The notes beneath the pieces were generated by a model, which saw only the letters and a program-made list of their open reading frames with translations, did not search any database and was not told the DNA's origin. A DNA stretch of 64,000 bases, taken from assembly GCA_964537975.1 (NCBI GenBank), contig CAZIDP010000007.1, positions 1 to 64,000 of the forward strand, written 5' to 3'. The position numbers and the translations under genes are program-made. The DNA comes from SCBR16-9 sp964537975. GTDB lineage: Bacteria; Hydrogenedentota; Hydrogenedentia; Hydrogenedentales; SCBR16-9. Below, in pieces: positions 9,700 through 17,818 of this stretch; position 1 is the first letter of the stretch, and each line of letters opens with the position of its first letter.

Positions 9700-10467
9700 G
9701 TGAGCAATATTGGACTGGCGCTGCAACTATATACACTTCGTAAAGAAGCGGCTGAAAACCTGGAAGACACACTGAAAAAAGTGCATGACACAGGCTTTGA
9801 ATATGTTCAATGGAGCGGTATGCCAGATATTGCTCCAGAAATTATACGTGAGATGCTAGACAAATCAGGATTAAAAGCTATCGCTGGGCATTATCCTCTG
9901 GAAGCATTTGAAAAAGACATTGAAGATTCTATCGCGTATTGGCACATCATTGGTGCGCCAGATGTCGCAGTGGGTAGCATGCCAAAAGAAAATCAAAGCG
10001 ATATACGACTTTGGGACCTCGGCGCCCAGCGTCTGGAATCTGTTGGCGCACGACTTCGTTCTCATGGTCTACGATTTTCCTACCATAACCATGCCTTTGA
10101 ATTGGCCTGCTTTGACGGTTCAAGCAAAACCAAGCTGGACCGAATTTTCATTCACACCCGTCCTGCCCATGTTCATGCAGAACTGGATATCGCCTGGCTC
10201 CAAATCGGTGGAGCCAATCCTGCCGACATGCTCCGGAAATATGCTGGACGTTGTCCCGTTATCCATGTAAAAGATTTGACAGCAAATGCCACTGAGAACA
10301 ACCCGGAATTCGTTCCATTGGGTCATGGCATTATGGACTGGGAATCGGTGTTTGATGCGGGCGAAGAAGCTGGTGTTGAGTGGTACGTTTATGAACAAGA
10401 TACTGTTTCTGAGAATCCCTTTGAAGATGTCCGGATCAGTTATGATTTCTTGAGCACACATGCATGA
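9700..10467 (+). CDS. Sugar phosphate isomerase/epimerase, xylose isomerase-like TIM barrel (copy 1)
   Basis: The start is taken as GTG 9700, 6 nt after AAGGAG (9688-9693). An in-frame ATG at 9694 abuts the Shine-Dalgarno and is less likely. The sequence begins LALQLYTLR, the usual first strand of AP_endonuc_2 TIM barrels. Likely metal ligands are in YHNHAFE (~130), AELDIAW (~159), VIHVKD (~188) and YEQD (~233). It is cytoplasmic. Members isomerise or epimerise keto-sugars, inosose-type compounds or 3-keto-glycosides. It is followed 81 bp later by a paralogue, which suggests consecutive steps or two substrates in one catabolic route. Confidence 0.88.
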   Translation: MSNIGLALQLYTLRKEAAENLEDTLKKVHDTGFEYVQWSGMPDIAPEIIREMLDKSGLKAIAGHYPLEAFEKDIEDSIAYWHIIGAPDVAVGSMPKENQSDIRLWDLGAQRLESVGARLRSHGLRFSYHNHAFELACFDGSSKTKLDRIFIHTRPAHVHAELDIAWLQIGGANPADMLRKYAGRCPVIHVKDLTANATENNPEFVPLGHGIMDWESVFDAGEEAGVEWYVYEQDTVSENPFEDVRISYDFLSTHA

Positions 10468-10548
10468 ATACTGTAAGGTGTTGCTACATAGCATCAAAAA
10501 ATTATAGCCAATGAATTTGCCAATTAGTATATGGGGGAGATTCACATC

Positions 10549-11310
10549 ATGAGTATCATAAAGCCCGTTATTCAATTGTATTCTGTACGAGACCATCTGG
10601 ATAAAGACCCCGATCATACGCTTAAATCCCTGAGCGATATGGGGTATGCCCATGTTGAAATGGCAGGCACGGCTGGTTTAGAGCATGAAGCATTTAAAGT
10701 GTTGCTGAACAAGCATGGGCTCACCGCCGTCAGCAGCCATCTACCCTACGAAAAAATTGTCGAACAAACTGAAAGCATTATCGAGGAAGCACGACTTTTT
10801 GATTTGGAATTTGTCGTCGTGCCCTGGCTGGGAGGGGATGCATTTGGTGATGCACATGCATGGCAATCAGCAGCTTCACAAATGAATTCTGCTGGAGCCA
10901 TCTTACGCTCCGCTGGCATTAAACTATGTTATCATAACCATGCACACGAATTTGCTGAATATGACGGCAAAACTGCATTTGACCACATTTTTGACCATTC
11001 TGAATCCACCAACCTTGGTCTTGAATTAGATACCGCGTGGGCCGCCATCGGCAACTCAAATGTTCCAGCATTGATTGATCGCTTTAAGGGACGATTGCCC
11101 TTATTGCATCTTAAAGATTACCGTTTGGATTCCAATGGTGAACCTGTATTGACAGAACTGGGCCACGGTATTATTAAATGGGGACCAATTCTGGAAGCAG
11201 CCCAAAATGCCGGTGTAATCTGGTACATTGCGGAACTTGACAACTCAGAATCGGATTCATTGGAAAGTGCGCACATCAATATCTCATTCATGCAAGAATA
11301 TTTTATTTGA
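10549..11310 (+). CDS. Sugar phosphate isomerase/epimerase, xylose isomerase-like TIM barrel (copy 2)
   Basis: The ATG at 10549 is preceded by GGGGGAG with 9-nt spacing. An ATG 18 nt earlier overlaps that ribosome-binding site and is rejected. The opening VIQLYSVRDHLDKDP and later YHNHAHE (~128), LELDTAW (~158), LLHLKDY (~186) and AELDNS (~229) place the metal site exactly as in the gene before it, of which it is a clear paralogue. It is cytoplasmic and substrate specificity cannot be assigned. Related genes often travel with Gfo/Idh oxidoreductases and DUF1080 proteins, which occur at 33.6-35.7 kb here. Confidence 0.88.
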   Translation: MSIIKPVIQLYSVRDHLDKDPDHTLKSLSDMGYAHVEMAGTAGLEHEAFKVLLNKHGLTAVSSHLPYEKIVEQTESIIEEARLFDLEFVVVPWLGGDAFGDAHAWQSAASQMNSAGAILRSAGIKLCYHNHAHEFAEYDGKTAFDHIFDHSESTNLGLELDTAWAAIGNSNVPALIDRFKGRLPLLHLKDYRLDSNGEPVLTELGHGIIKWGPILEAAQNAGVIWYIAELDNSESDSLESAHINISFMQEYFI

Positions 11311-11442
11311 TTTTTGGCATTTTGGATTGATTACAACTTCATTTATCATTAAGTAAATAATGGGTTGATTCCAACTTGCGGGTAGTAACAGCATGAGCTT
11401 GTGCTAACTATATTCCCCTGATGTTAAATACATCCTGATCTT

Positions 11443-12300
11443 ATGAAGATATCCTGTACATTGTTTTTTACTAAAAGGACTCCTTACAACTTGAGTTTGA
11501 TTTTACGACATAAGCAGACCCGATCATGCTGCATTTTGTTTGTCTTGTTACTGGCAGGTTGCGAAAGTGGGGTGCTTTTGCAAGGCATGGTTGTGGACTT
11601 CAAAGGTGAGGCTCTACCCGGTGTTGCGGTAATTAATTCTGAATCAGGAAGTCAAACCATCACCAATGGGCAAGGTACTTACAGGTTACGCGTACCTTTG
11701 GGGACGGTGTCCATTGAATACCATAAAACTGGCTACACACCGGGACGCATGGAACTTAACTTGCAAGATACCCGTTCAGTTGATGTGAATAACGCTTTAC
11801 TGTGGCCCCTGCCGATTGAAAAAGGTGTTTACCTCTTTGTCAACTTCCAGTATCACGATGTTGACCGAATGGAACCAGAAACGTATCAGCGTAACAATGG
11901 CTCCCCTGTATTGGCGTTGCCGCGTGAACCAGACACCGAAACAACACAACAAACTGTTCGACTGCTTTGTTATGATATGCCGCCATTTGACATCCGTGTC
12001 CACCGTTTGTCGGAATTAAAAGTCAAGAAACCTATGTCCGGAGCAATCGAAGAAACGGTCTGGGGACCTGTCGAAAATATATCGGTATTTCCTGTAGGTA
12101 TTGATGAACCAGAACGCCTATTGCTGGAAATTGATATCCTTAACCCTTTGCAGCCAGGCATATATGCTGTTCATTGGGGCGCACTGGATGGATATACCAC
12201 CCTGGACACCCGTTGTTTTGTTTTTCGTGTTATTGAAGAAAAACAGGACTTGGATGAAAATTCCGATGAGGAAGCACCCGAAGAAACAGCCACATCTTAA
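11443..12300 (+). CDS. Lipoprotein with a carboxypeptidase-regulatory-like beta-sandwich domain
   Basis: The lipobox LLAGC (~residue 40) follows a hydrophobic stretch. An unusually long n-region precedes it, so the true start may be the in-frame TTG at 11491, which has AAAAGGA upstream. Residues ~48-105 read as a CarboxypepD_reg domain (GMVVDFKGEALPGVAVIN, TNGQGTYRLRVPLG), a beta-sandwich common in envelope proteins. The C-terminal 150 residues are unassigned and end in an acidic Glu-rich tail. It probably faces the periplasm and its partner is unknown. Confidence 0.75.
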   Translation: MKISCTLFFTKRTPYNLSLILRHKQTRSCCILFVLLLAGCESGVLLQGMVVDFKGEALPGVAVINSESGSQTITNGQGTYRLRVPLGTVSIEYHKTGYTPGRMELNLQDTRSVDVNNALLWPLPIEKGVYLFVNFQYHDVDRMEPETYQRNNGSPVLALPREPDTETTQQTVRLLCYDMPPFDIRVHRLSELKVKKPMSGAIEETVWGPVENISVFPVGIDEPERLLLEIDILNPLQPGIYAVHWGALDGYTTLDTRCFVFRVIEEKQDLDENSDEEAPEETATS

Positions 12301-12308
12301 CGGCTACA

Positions 12309-12686
12309 TCAATGCTCGTGATGGCTTTCTACTTCTTTCCATTTTCCTTTTTCGAAAGTACATAAATACGCGATAACAAACGGGTCCTTGACCTTGGCAT
12401 GTTCACGCGGAGTTACCAATAAGCGAATTTTGCCACTTTTTTCGCCAAACACCAGGTACTCTTGCGCAAAGTGAACTTCAATCGCTACGTCTGCTTCTGG
12501 GCCCTCTTCCGGTATGGGCCGCTCATCGCGTTCGTTGGTCTGATTAACCAATGTCTTTCCCAATTCAACAAGCAGTTTCTCATGGTGCCGGACCCGTAAG
12601 CTATGCGCTGAACCTCCTACCAGCACAAACAACAACAAGCCGACCAGCATTCTCAAGCGCCATACAGCCAATTTGTTTTGCTTCAT
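12309..12686 (-). CDS. Small membrane-anchored or secreted protein of unknown function (125 aa)
   Basis: An N-terminal hydrophobic segment (residues ~11-28, MLVGLLLFVLVGGSAHS) could be a signal peptide or anchor. The rest is a charged soluble domain with EVHFAQEYLVFGEKSG and a His-rich end (ESHHEH). No family is recognised. It is convergent with the preceding lipoprotein gene, only 8 bp apart, so the two transcripts probably overlap. Confidence 0.6.
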   Translation of the reverse strand: MKQNKLAVWRLRMLVGLLLFVLVGGSAHSLRVRHHEKLLVELGKTLVNQTNERDERPIPEEGPEADVAIEVHFAQEYLVFGEKSGKIRLLVTPREHAKVKDPFVIAYLCTFEKGKWKEVESHHEH

Positions 12687-12872
12687 ATTTAGAATCTTTC
12701 ATATGTTAAAATGCACTATACTAAATTTTATCACAAAATTTGTTTTTTGAGAAGCACACAAGGCCACAAGGAGAATTCAAAATTCAGCAACTTGAATTTT
12801 TCATTTTACTTCGTATTAGTTATTATGATAAATTATATTTACTTTTATATATTGAAATCGAACTCTTAACAT

Positions 12873-12898
12873 TATCGCAATCGTTCAGGTTTGCGATA
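12873..12898 (+). promoter_or_regulatory. Inverted repeat upstream of the Wzz-like gene
   Basis: TATCGCAA at 12873-12880 and TTGCGATA at 12891-12898 form a perfect 8-bp dyad with a 10-bp spacer, centred about 70 bp before the start codon. The spacing suits a dimeric regulator or a hairpin in the leader. No T-run follows. It is an operator candidate only. Confidence 0.35.
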
Positions 12899-12954
12899 TA
12901 GTATTTTTATAATTATCGCTCAGTATTTTTGTTCACAGATACAAGGAAATAATT

Positions 12955-14739
12955 ATGCCCGAAGTTCCTGCAATAAACCCCCTCGTGCTGCAGGCAGCAA
13001 AGGTGTTATGGAAACAAAGATACTTCATCCTGATCATTGTGTTCTTGGCAACAGCTATTGGTGTAGCGCGTGAAATACTCATCCCAAGCGGGTATGTTGC
13101 CTCCAGCTTTCTGCTGGTAACTTCCCCAAATATTGGGGGTGACACAGGCGAATTGCTTCCAGCCAACTTAAATCCCAAAGCGTATGAAAATCTGTTAATG
13201 TCTGACAATGTTTTGGGAGAAGTTCTTTCTGCTCTGATCGCCAATGGTGTTTATAAAAGACTGGATGCACCATCACTGGAACGCTTTCGAAAGCAATTTG
13301 AAATTAATATTGCAGAAGTAGACAAAACCGCCCGTCCAGTAAATTATTCGCCATTAATTCAACTTACAGCATCTGGTGTAACCAAAGACATTGCAGTTAA
13401 AGCTGTAGATGAATGGGCCAATATAGCCAAAATAGTTGCAGGGGATGTAGCAAAGACCGGTTTGATTGCTGTAGGCGAAGCATTGCAAAACCAAAGCAAC
13501 CAGTATGAACTTAAATTAGAGCAAATATGGGTAGATATTGAAAAAGAAAAATCAGAATGGAACCTGGATGTCCTGGAACGTAAAATCGATGTTCGCGTTT
13601 CTTTATTAAATACGCTGGAAGAGAAACGACTGAGCATCACTCGCAACGTAGCCATAGCCCAACAAAAGCTGCTTTTTATTCGTGATGATGTAGCCAAAGA
13701 AGCCCTGGGTGAACTGGAACTATATATTAACAACGCTAAAAAGCTGTCAACAGAACTGGAACAAGAAGCTGGGGAATGGAATACAGATATCATGGAGCGT
13801 GAGATGACTGCACTACTCACGCTTATGAATGACTTGCGAACCAAGTTGACCGATGCTGTTAAAAAGCAAGCTGCGCAAGAACAGCGCCTGGAAAGCATTC
13901 GTGAAAATATTGCTTCTGAAGAACCTTACCTGTTGTTGGCCCGTGCTCCAGATGAAGCCGCATACTGGATCATTTCTGAAACCAATTCAGATGAGATCAC
14001 ACCGCGTGACATCAGCGGCCAGGTCATGGTATCACAGCAACTCAATGATGTTTATTGGACTTCCAGAAGAGAAGAGCAGATTATTCTGGCTGAGCTGGCA
14101 GGACTTGCTGCCGAAATCGAATCTATAGAGTTACAATATAATGATCTGTACAAAACCCGTGACAAGCTGACATTGATGCTTGCACAACATAAAAACACCC
14201 AGGATACGTTGCGCCTGCAGATAAATATGGAAGAAAACCGTTACAGCAAACTTGGCCAGGGAGAGATTTTGGCGCTACGAAGTCAGGAACGCGAGACAAT
14301 GATTGAATTGGCCGGGTTGGAAGCAGAGCTGGATGCTACAGAATTGCATATCAATTTGTTAGGTGTAGAACTGGAAAACTTACAGGCTACATTAGCCAAG
14401 CATGATATCATTCAGAAACGTCTGAAAAAGCAGGAAGAAGTAGCCATGTTGTTATATAGCGACATCCGACGTTCTGATTCATTTTCCATGGCAGCAACTG
14501 CACTTGCTTCTGCACAAGACCAGTTTTCCAACAATACCATCGGCTTGAATCAAATCACCAACAATGCGCATGCTATCGAAGACAGAGGCTTATTGGGCAG
14601 GAAAGGTCGCGTACTTATTCTGGCTATGCTTTCATTCATGCTAACTGCAGGTGCCGTAGTTTTTGCAGAAATAGGTCTGCCTAAAGTTAAACACCACCTC
14701 CAGACCGAACCGAACTCGCGAATCCCAAGTGATGCCTGA
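12955..14739 (+). CDS. Wzz/chain-length-determinant-like membrane coiled-coil protein
   Basis: TM1 lies near residues 23-41 and TM2 near 552-574. Between them is a long, helical, Glu/Leu-rich periplasmic region with several coiled-coil stretches. This is the layout of polysaccharide co-polymerases (Wzz family) that set chain length in O-antigen or exopolysaccharide export. The N-terminal ~150 residues after TM1 (SGYVASSFLLVTSPNI) fit the Wzz beta domain. No C-terminal tyrosine kinase is fused. Glycosyltransferases are not adjacent, so the polymer is unknown. AAGGAAA precedes the ATG at 12955. Confidence 0.7.
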   Translation: MPEVPAINPLVLQAAKVLWKQRYFILIIVFLATAIGVAREILIPSGYVASSFLLVTSPNIGGDTGELLPANLNPKAYENLLMSDNVLGEVLSALIANGVYKRLDAPSLERFRKQFEINIAEVDKTARPVNYSPLIQLTASGVTKDIAVKAVDEWANIAKIVAGDVAKTGLIAVGEALQNQSNQYELKLEQIWVDIEKEKSEWNLDVLERKIDVRVSLLNTLEEKRLSITRNVAIAQQKLLFIRDDVAKEALGELELYINNAKKLSTELEQEAGEWNTDIMEREMTALLTLMNDLRTKLTDAVKKQAAQEQRLESIRENIASEEPYLLLARAPDEAAYWIISETNSDEITPRDISGQVMVSQQLNDVYWTSRREEQIILAELAGLAAEIESIELQYNDLYKTRDKLTLMLAQHKNTQDTLRLQINMEENRYSKLGQGEILALRSQERETMIELAGLEAELDATELHINLLGVELENLQATLAKHDIIQKRLKKQEEVAMLLYSDIRRSDSFSMAATALASAQDQFSNNTIGLNQITNNAHAIEDRGLLGRKGRVLILAMLSFMLTAGAVVFAEIGLPKVKHHLQTEPNSRIPSDA

Positions 14740-14894
14740 GGATCGGATTCATCCAGCGAAACCTACGGCATAACATTTGCTTTCAACTTATTTAAAAACT
14801 GCATGAATGATTCACTGTCAGTCCCCTTGGTGAATATGGTATGCTTGCCTTCTAAATAATAGAAACCGCTACTGACGCATTGAGATTCAAAACA

Positions 14895-15341
14895 GTGCAG
14901 CTTACACGACATACGGATTATTCCCTGCGCATACTGTTGTATCTGGGGAGCATGAAAACACCTGTAACGATCTCTCATATCGCCACCAGTTTCGGGATAT
15001 CCAAGAATCATCTCGTCAAAGTAGCCCATCGTCTGGGTAAGCTCGGTTTCATCACCACAACCCGGGGCAGATCAGGTGGTCTGGCATTGGCACATCCGGC
15101 AGATGAAATATCTTTGGGCCAGGTAGTACGTGCCATGGAGCCCGGCTTTGATATTGTCGAATGTTTTGATATGCAATCCAATACGTGTGCCATTGCTGAT
15201 GTGTGCCGTCTGCGCAACGCACTTTCGCAAGCCAACAGCGCATTCTTACAAGCGTTGGATGTTTACACCCTTGCCGACATGTTAATGGAACCCAATCAGT
15301 TGAATGATCGTTTGGTAAATACGTTGCCATTGCACAAATAA
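14895..15341 (+). CDS. Rrf2 family Fe-S regulator, NsrR type
   Basis: The GTG at 14895 gives VQLTRHTDYSLRILLYLG, which aligns with the start of NsrR (MQLTSFTDYGLR...). An in-frame TTG 15 nt earlier is less likely. A winged helix is followed by three cysteines, C90, C98 and C104 (C-x7-C-x5-C, then RLRNAL), the cluster-binding pattern of NsrR, which senses nitric oxide through an Fe-S cluster. The ending LDVYTLADML also matches NsrR. No nitric-oxide-detoxifying gene is adjacent, so its targets must be elsewhere. Specific NsrR function is inferred from the motif; IscR or another Rrf2 role is less likely. Confidence 0.85.
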   Translation: MQLTRHTDYSLRILLYLGSMKTPVTISHIATSFGISKNHLVKVAHRLGKLGFITTTRGRSGGLALAHPADEISLGQVVRAMEPGFDIVECFDMQSNTCAIADVCRLRNALSQANSAFLQALDVYTLADMLMEPNQLNDRLVNTLPLHK

Positions 15342-15349
15342 CGCTACGC

Positions 15350-16252
15350 TTAATACAGCGTTACCTGGTCTCGAATTGCTTCAAAACGCTGGGGTCCAAT
15401 TCCACTGACTTGCAACAAGTCTTCTACAGTTTGAAACGGTCTTTGATTTCTGAATTGTATTATTCTACCCGCCAGTGCAGGGCCAATACCTGGTAATGTT
15501 TCCAATTCAGCCTGCGTTGCCCGGTTTATAGCAACATATCCTGGTTGATTCACGCCAGCACTACTGCTCCTCTCGACACTAACTGGCTGCACTATAGGAG
15601 AATTCACAGGTGAATTCACCTGGTTCTGTGACTCCTGAATGACACTTGCCAGGGTATCAACCCCTGCACCGCTCATAGTATATGCGGCAGGGTTCAACGG
15701 TACTTTACCTTCGGTACGACGTAATCGCATTACACCAGAATCAACTTCACGCTGTGGTGCTACCGGGATTGTCAGCGTTGTTCCATCGATTATCCATGCA
15801 GCGGGATTTATGTCGCGCAGGTCTGCCTGATCAGTTAGACCACCACTCACATTTATCAAGTCGTCAACGCGGGAAACCGGGGGCATCCAATAGAATCCAG
15901 GTTTACGGACTGCTCCCATAACAGCCACCCCGATTTTCTCTACATCATGTTCATTCGGTGATACTGCTGTACGCGTCTCTTGAGACATCATTGCTGTAGT
16001 CACTTCGCTTGCTTGTTGTGTTGTATTCTCATGGACAGCCATGACTTCAGCGGCTTCAGCAACGGAGGCAACTTTCACTGCTGCATCGGTATCTACACCC
16101 GCCTGCTCAGAGGTAAAAGTTGCTGGTACAAATGCGTGATCGTTTTGCTTTTGTTTCTCAATATAAAACAGTGTGACAGCCCCCAATAGAATTGAGATTG
16201 CCAACCCCGACAATATAATCTGCTCGCGCGTAGTTAATAAGCGACTTAACAT
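15350..16252 (-). CDS. Membrane-anchored SLBB-like and ComEA-type helix-hairpin-helix protein
   Basis: The start is ATG 16252 (MLSRLLTTREQ) with AGGGGGA 9 nt upstream. An upstream in-frame extension to 16336 lacks such a site. There is a TM at ~residues 13-30, then a low-complexity linker. A soluble ligand-binding beta-grasp-like stretch follows (VAVMGAVRKPGFYWMPPVSR...INVSGGL, ~105-175). A C-terminal ComEA HhH pair (AINRATQAELETLPGIGPAL and VSGIGPQRFEAIRDQVTLY, ~237-300) binds DNA in competence proteins. It may act in DNA uptake or envelope polysaccharide binding. It is convergent with the Rrf2 gene. Confidence 0.8.
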   Translation of the reverse strand: MLSRLLTTREQIILSGLAISILLGAVTLFYIEKQKQNDHAFVPATFTSEQAGVDTDAAVKVASVAEAAEVMAVHENTTQQASEVTTAMMSQETRTAVSPNEHDVEKIGVAVMGAVRKPGFYWMPPVSRVDDLINVSGGLTDQADLRDINPAAWIIDGTTLTIPVAPQREVDSGVMRLRRTEGKVPLNPAAYTMSGAGVDTLASVIQESQNQVNSPVNSPIVQPVSVERSSSAGVNQPGYVAINRATQAELETLPGIGPALAGRIIQFRNQRPFQTVEDLLQVSGIGPQRFEAIRDQVTLY

Positions 16253-16565
16253 ATCCAGGTTTCCCCCTTGTCTATGCTTTACTGTGATTTTTCCATAACA
16301 TGTGCTCAGTAAAATTGCGTATACTTTATAGCACATAAAGGAGACAGCTCAAAAATATGGCATGGTTAATACAAATAGATAACAGGGGAATGAAATAGAT
16401 TCTCAGGATTGCTTATTCTCAGGTACAAAATTATCTGTTTTTTGTGTTGTCTAAGTATATAATTGAACTTCAAAGAAAAGGGATTTTTCATATTCAGATA
16501 AGCATTTGCTCATTGTTTGCCGGTTGCTTTTATTGACATTACTTTTTCTATAGCGAGTTTTCATT

Positions 16566-17597
16566 ATGAATACAAGACTTTCAGTTCAAAAATCCATAGC
16601 AGGCACTTCCGCAGAACGTCCTCCTGCAGGCCCATTAGCGACTTACTTTTGTGCAGCCGATGCCGGTGTAAGTTTAAAAGATTATTCTACCCGGGCCGAT
16701 GTCATGATGGATTGTCTCCTACGGTATTACGAACAATACAAACCAGATGTCATCTGGTTGGAGTTGGATGCCTGGATAATCGCTGAGGCAATCGGGATTC
16801 CCATGAAATATAAAAACATGGAAAATCCACCATATCCTGAACATAACAACCTGATTCAATACCCGGAAGACCTTGAACGATTACCTATGTCTTCTGATAT
16901 GCCCCGCTCCCGCCAACCTGTCATCCTGGATGTGGCTTCTAAAATACGCGAACAACTTGGTGACTCTGTATTTATAGCTGCTGGGACCGGCATGATGCCC
17001 TATTCGTTGGCGTGCGCGTTGGCTGGTGTACAACGTATCAATGGTTGGTTAAAATCCGATCCCGCTTTTGCACAGGAGATATTCAACTTTTGCAAAACAC
17101 ATATCATGACATACGCACAAGCATTATTCAGCAATGATATCGACTTGCTGGTTATCGAAGAGCCCTCGGTAAGTGAGCTATCCATGTTACGATTTCGAAG
17201 TACCGTCTTGCCATTACTTACCGATACCATACTGGCATTGCGATCATTAACAACGCTTCCGATATCACTGCGCTTACCTGGCCCATCAATGGAATTATTG
17301 GGTGACTTGGCTACGGTCCCTGTCGATGTCCTGGAACTCGGCTATGAAGTACCGCTTGGGGTAGCATGCGATCGCATCCCTGAGACCATTGGACTCTGGG
17401 GTGGTATTGATCCCTACAAAGTAATGCTGAAAGGGAGTGCAAGGCAAGTACGGAATGTAGTACAGGATGTGTTGGCCTTGATTGATGAAACGGGTAGACG
17501 TCGTTTTGTAATTGGTTCTTCGGGGCCGTTAGCCCCAATGACACCCGCAGCCAACCTTAAGGGATTGTTGTGGGCTGCCCGGGAGTGGCGCGAATAG
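16566..17597 (+). CDS. Uroporphyrinogen decarboxylase (URO-D) family protein
   Basis: The 343 residues have a URO-D-type TIM-barrel layout: KPDVIWLELDAWIIAEAIG near the start, IAAGTGMMPYSLACALAGVQ, DIDLLVIEEPSVSEL, IPETIGLWGGIDPYKVMLKG, and a closing FVIGSSGPLAPMTP. The pattern is closer to the corrinoid-methyltransferase or uncharacterised URO-D branch (MtaA/CmuA-like) than to HemE, whose N-terminal Arg-rich substrate motif I do not see. No corrinoid protein is adjacent. It is cytoplasmic and the substrate is unknown. Confidence 0.75.
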   Translation: MNTRLSVQKSIAGTSAERPPAGPLATYFCAADAGVSLKDYSTRADVMMDCLLRYYEQYKPDVIWLELDAWIIAEAIGIPMKYKNMENPPYPEHNNLIQYPEDLERLPMSSDMPRSRQPVILDVASKIREQLGDSVFIAAGTGMMPYSLACALAGVQRINGWLKSDPAFAQEIFNFCKTHIMTYAQALFSNDIDLLVIEEPSVSELSMLRFRSTVLPLLTDTILALRSLTTLPISLRLPGPSMELLGDLATVPVDVLELGYEVPLGVACDRIPETIGLWGGIDPYKVMLKGSARQVRNVVQDVLALIDETGRRRFVIGSSGPLAPMTPAANLKGLLWAAREWRE

Positions 17598-17721
17598 GCA
17601 GTCCTGTTATATAAGCAGCTCGACCATCCATTTGGATCATTCACCCATGTGTATTGCCAGGCACCCCACTCAATTTTGCTTTTAACACCGATTAAACAAT
17701 TTATTTTATAAAATTTAACAT

Positions 17722-17750
17722 TTGACGCCTCCACAAGAGAGTGCTACAAT
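17722..17750 (+). promoter_or_regulatory. Sigma-70-type promoter of the pilus ATPase locus
   Basis: TTGACG (17722-17727) and TACAAT (17745-17750) are separated by exactly 17 bp. Expected transcription start is near 17757, giving a ~60-nt leader before the ATG at 17819. The leader contains a partly paired GACTAT...ATAGTC segment. This is the best sigma-70 match I noticed in the window. Confidence 0.65.
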
Positions 17751-17818
17751 CTAAGTTGGACTATTTTCCGTAAACATTGTAAAATATAGTCGATAATCTG
17801 TTTACAAAGGCGGCATCA

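Noticed and set aside
17751..17818. DnaA-box-like sites in the leader of the DnaA-fusion gene
   Set aside because: No good match to TTATCCACA was found, and no GC-skew or other origin evidence is available.
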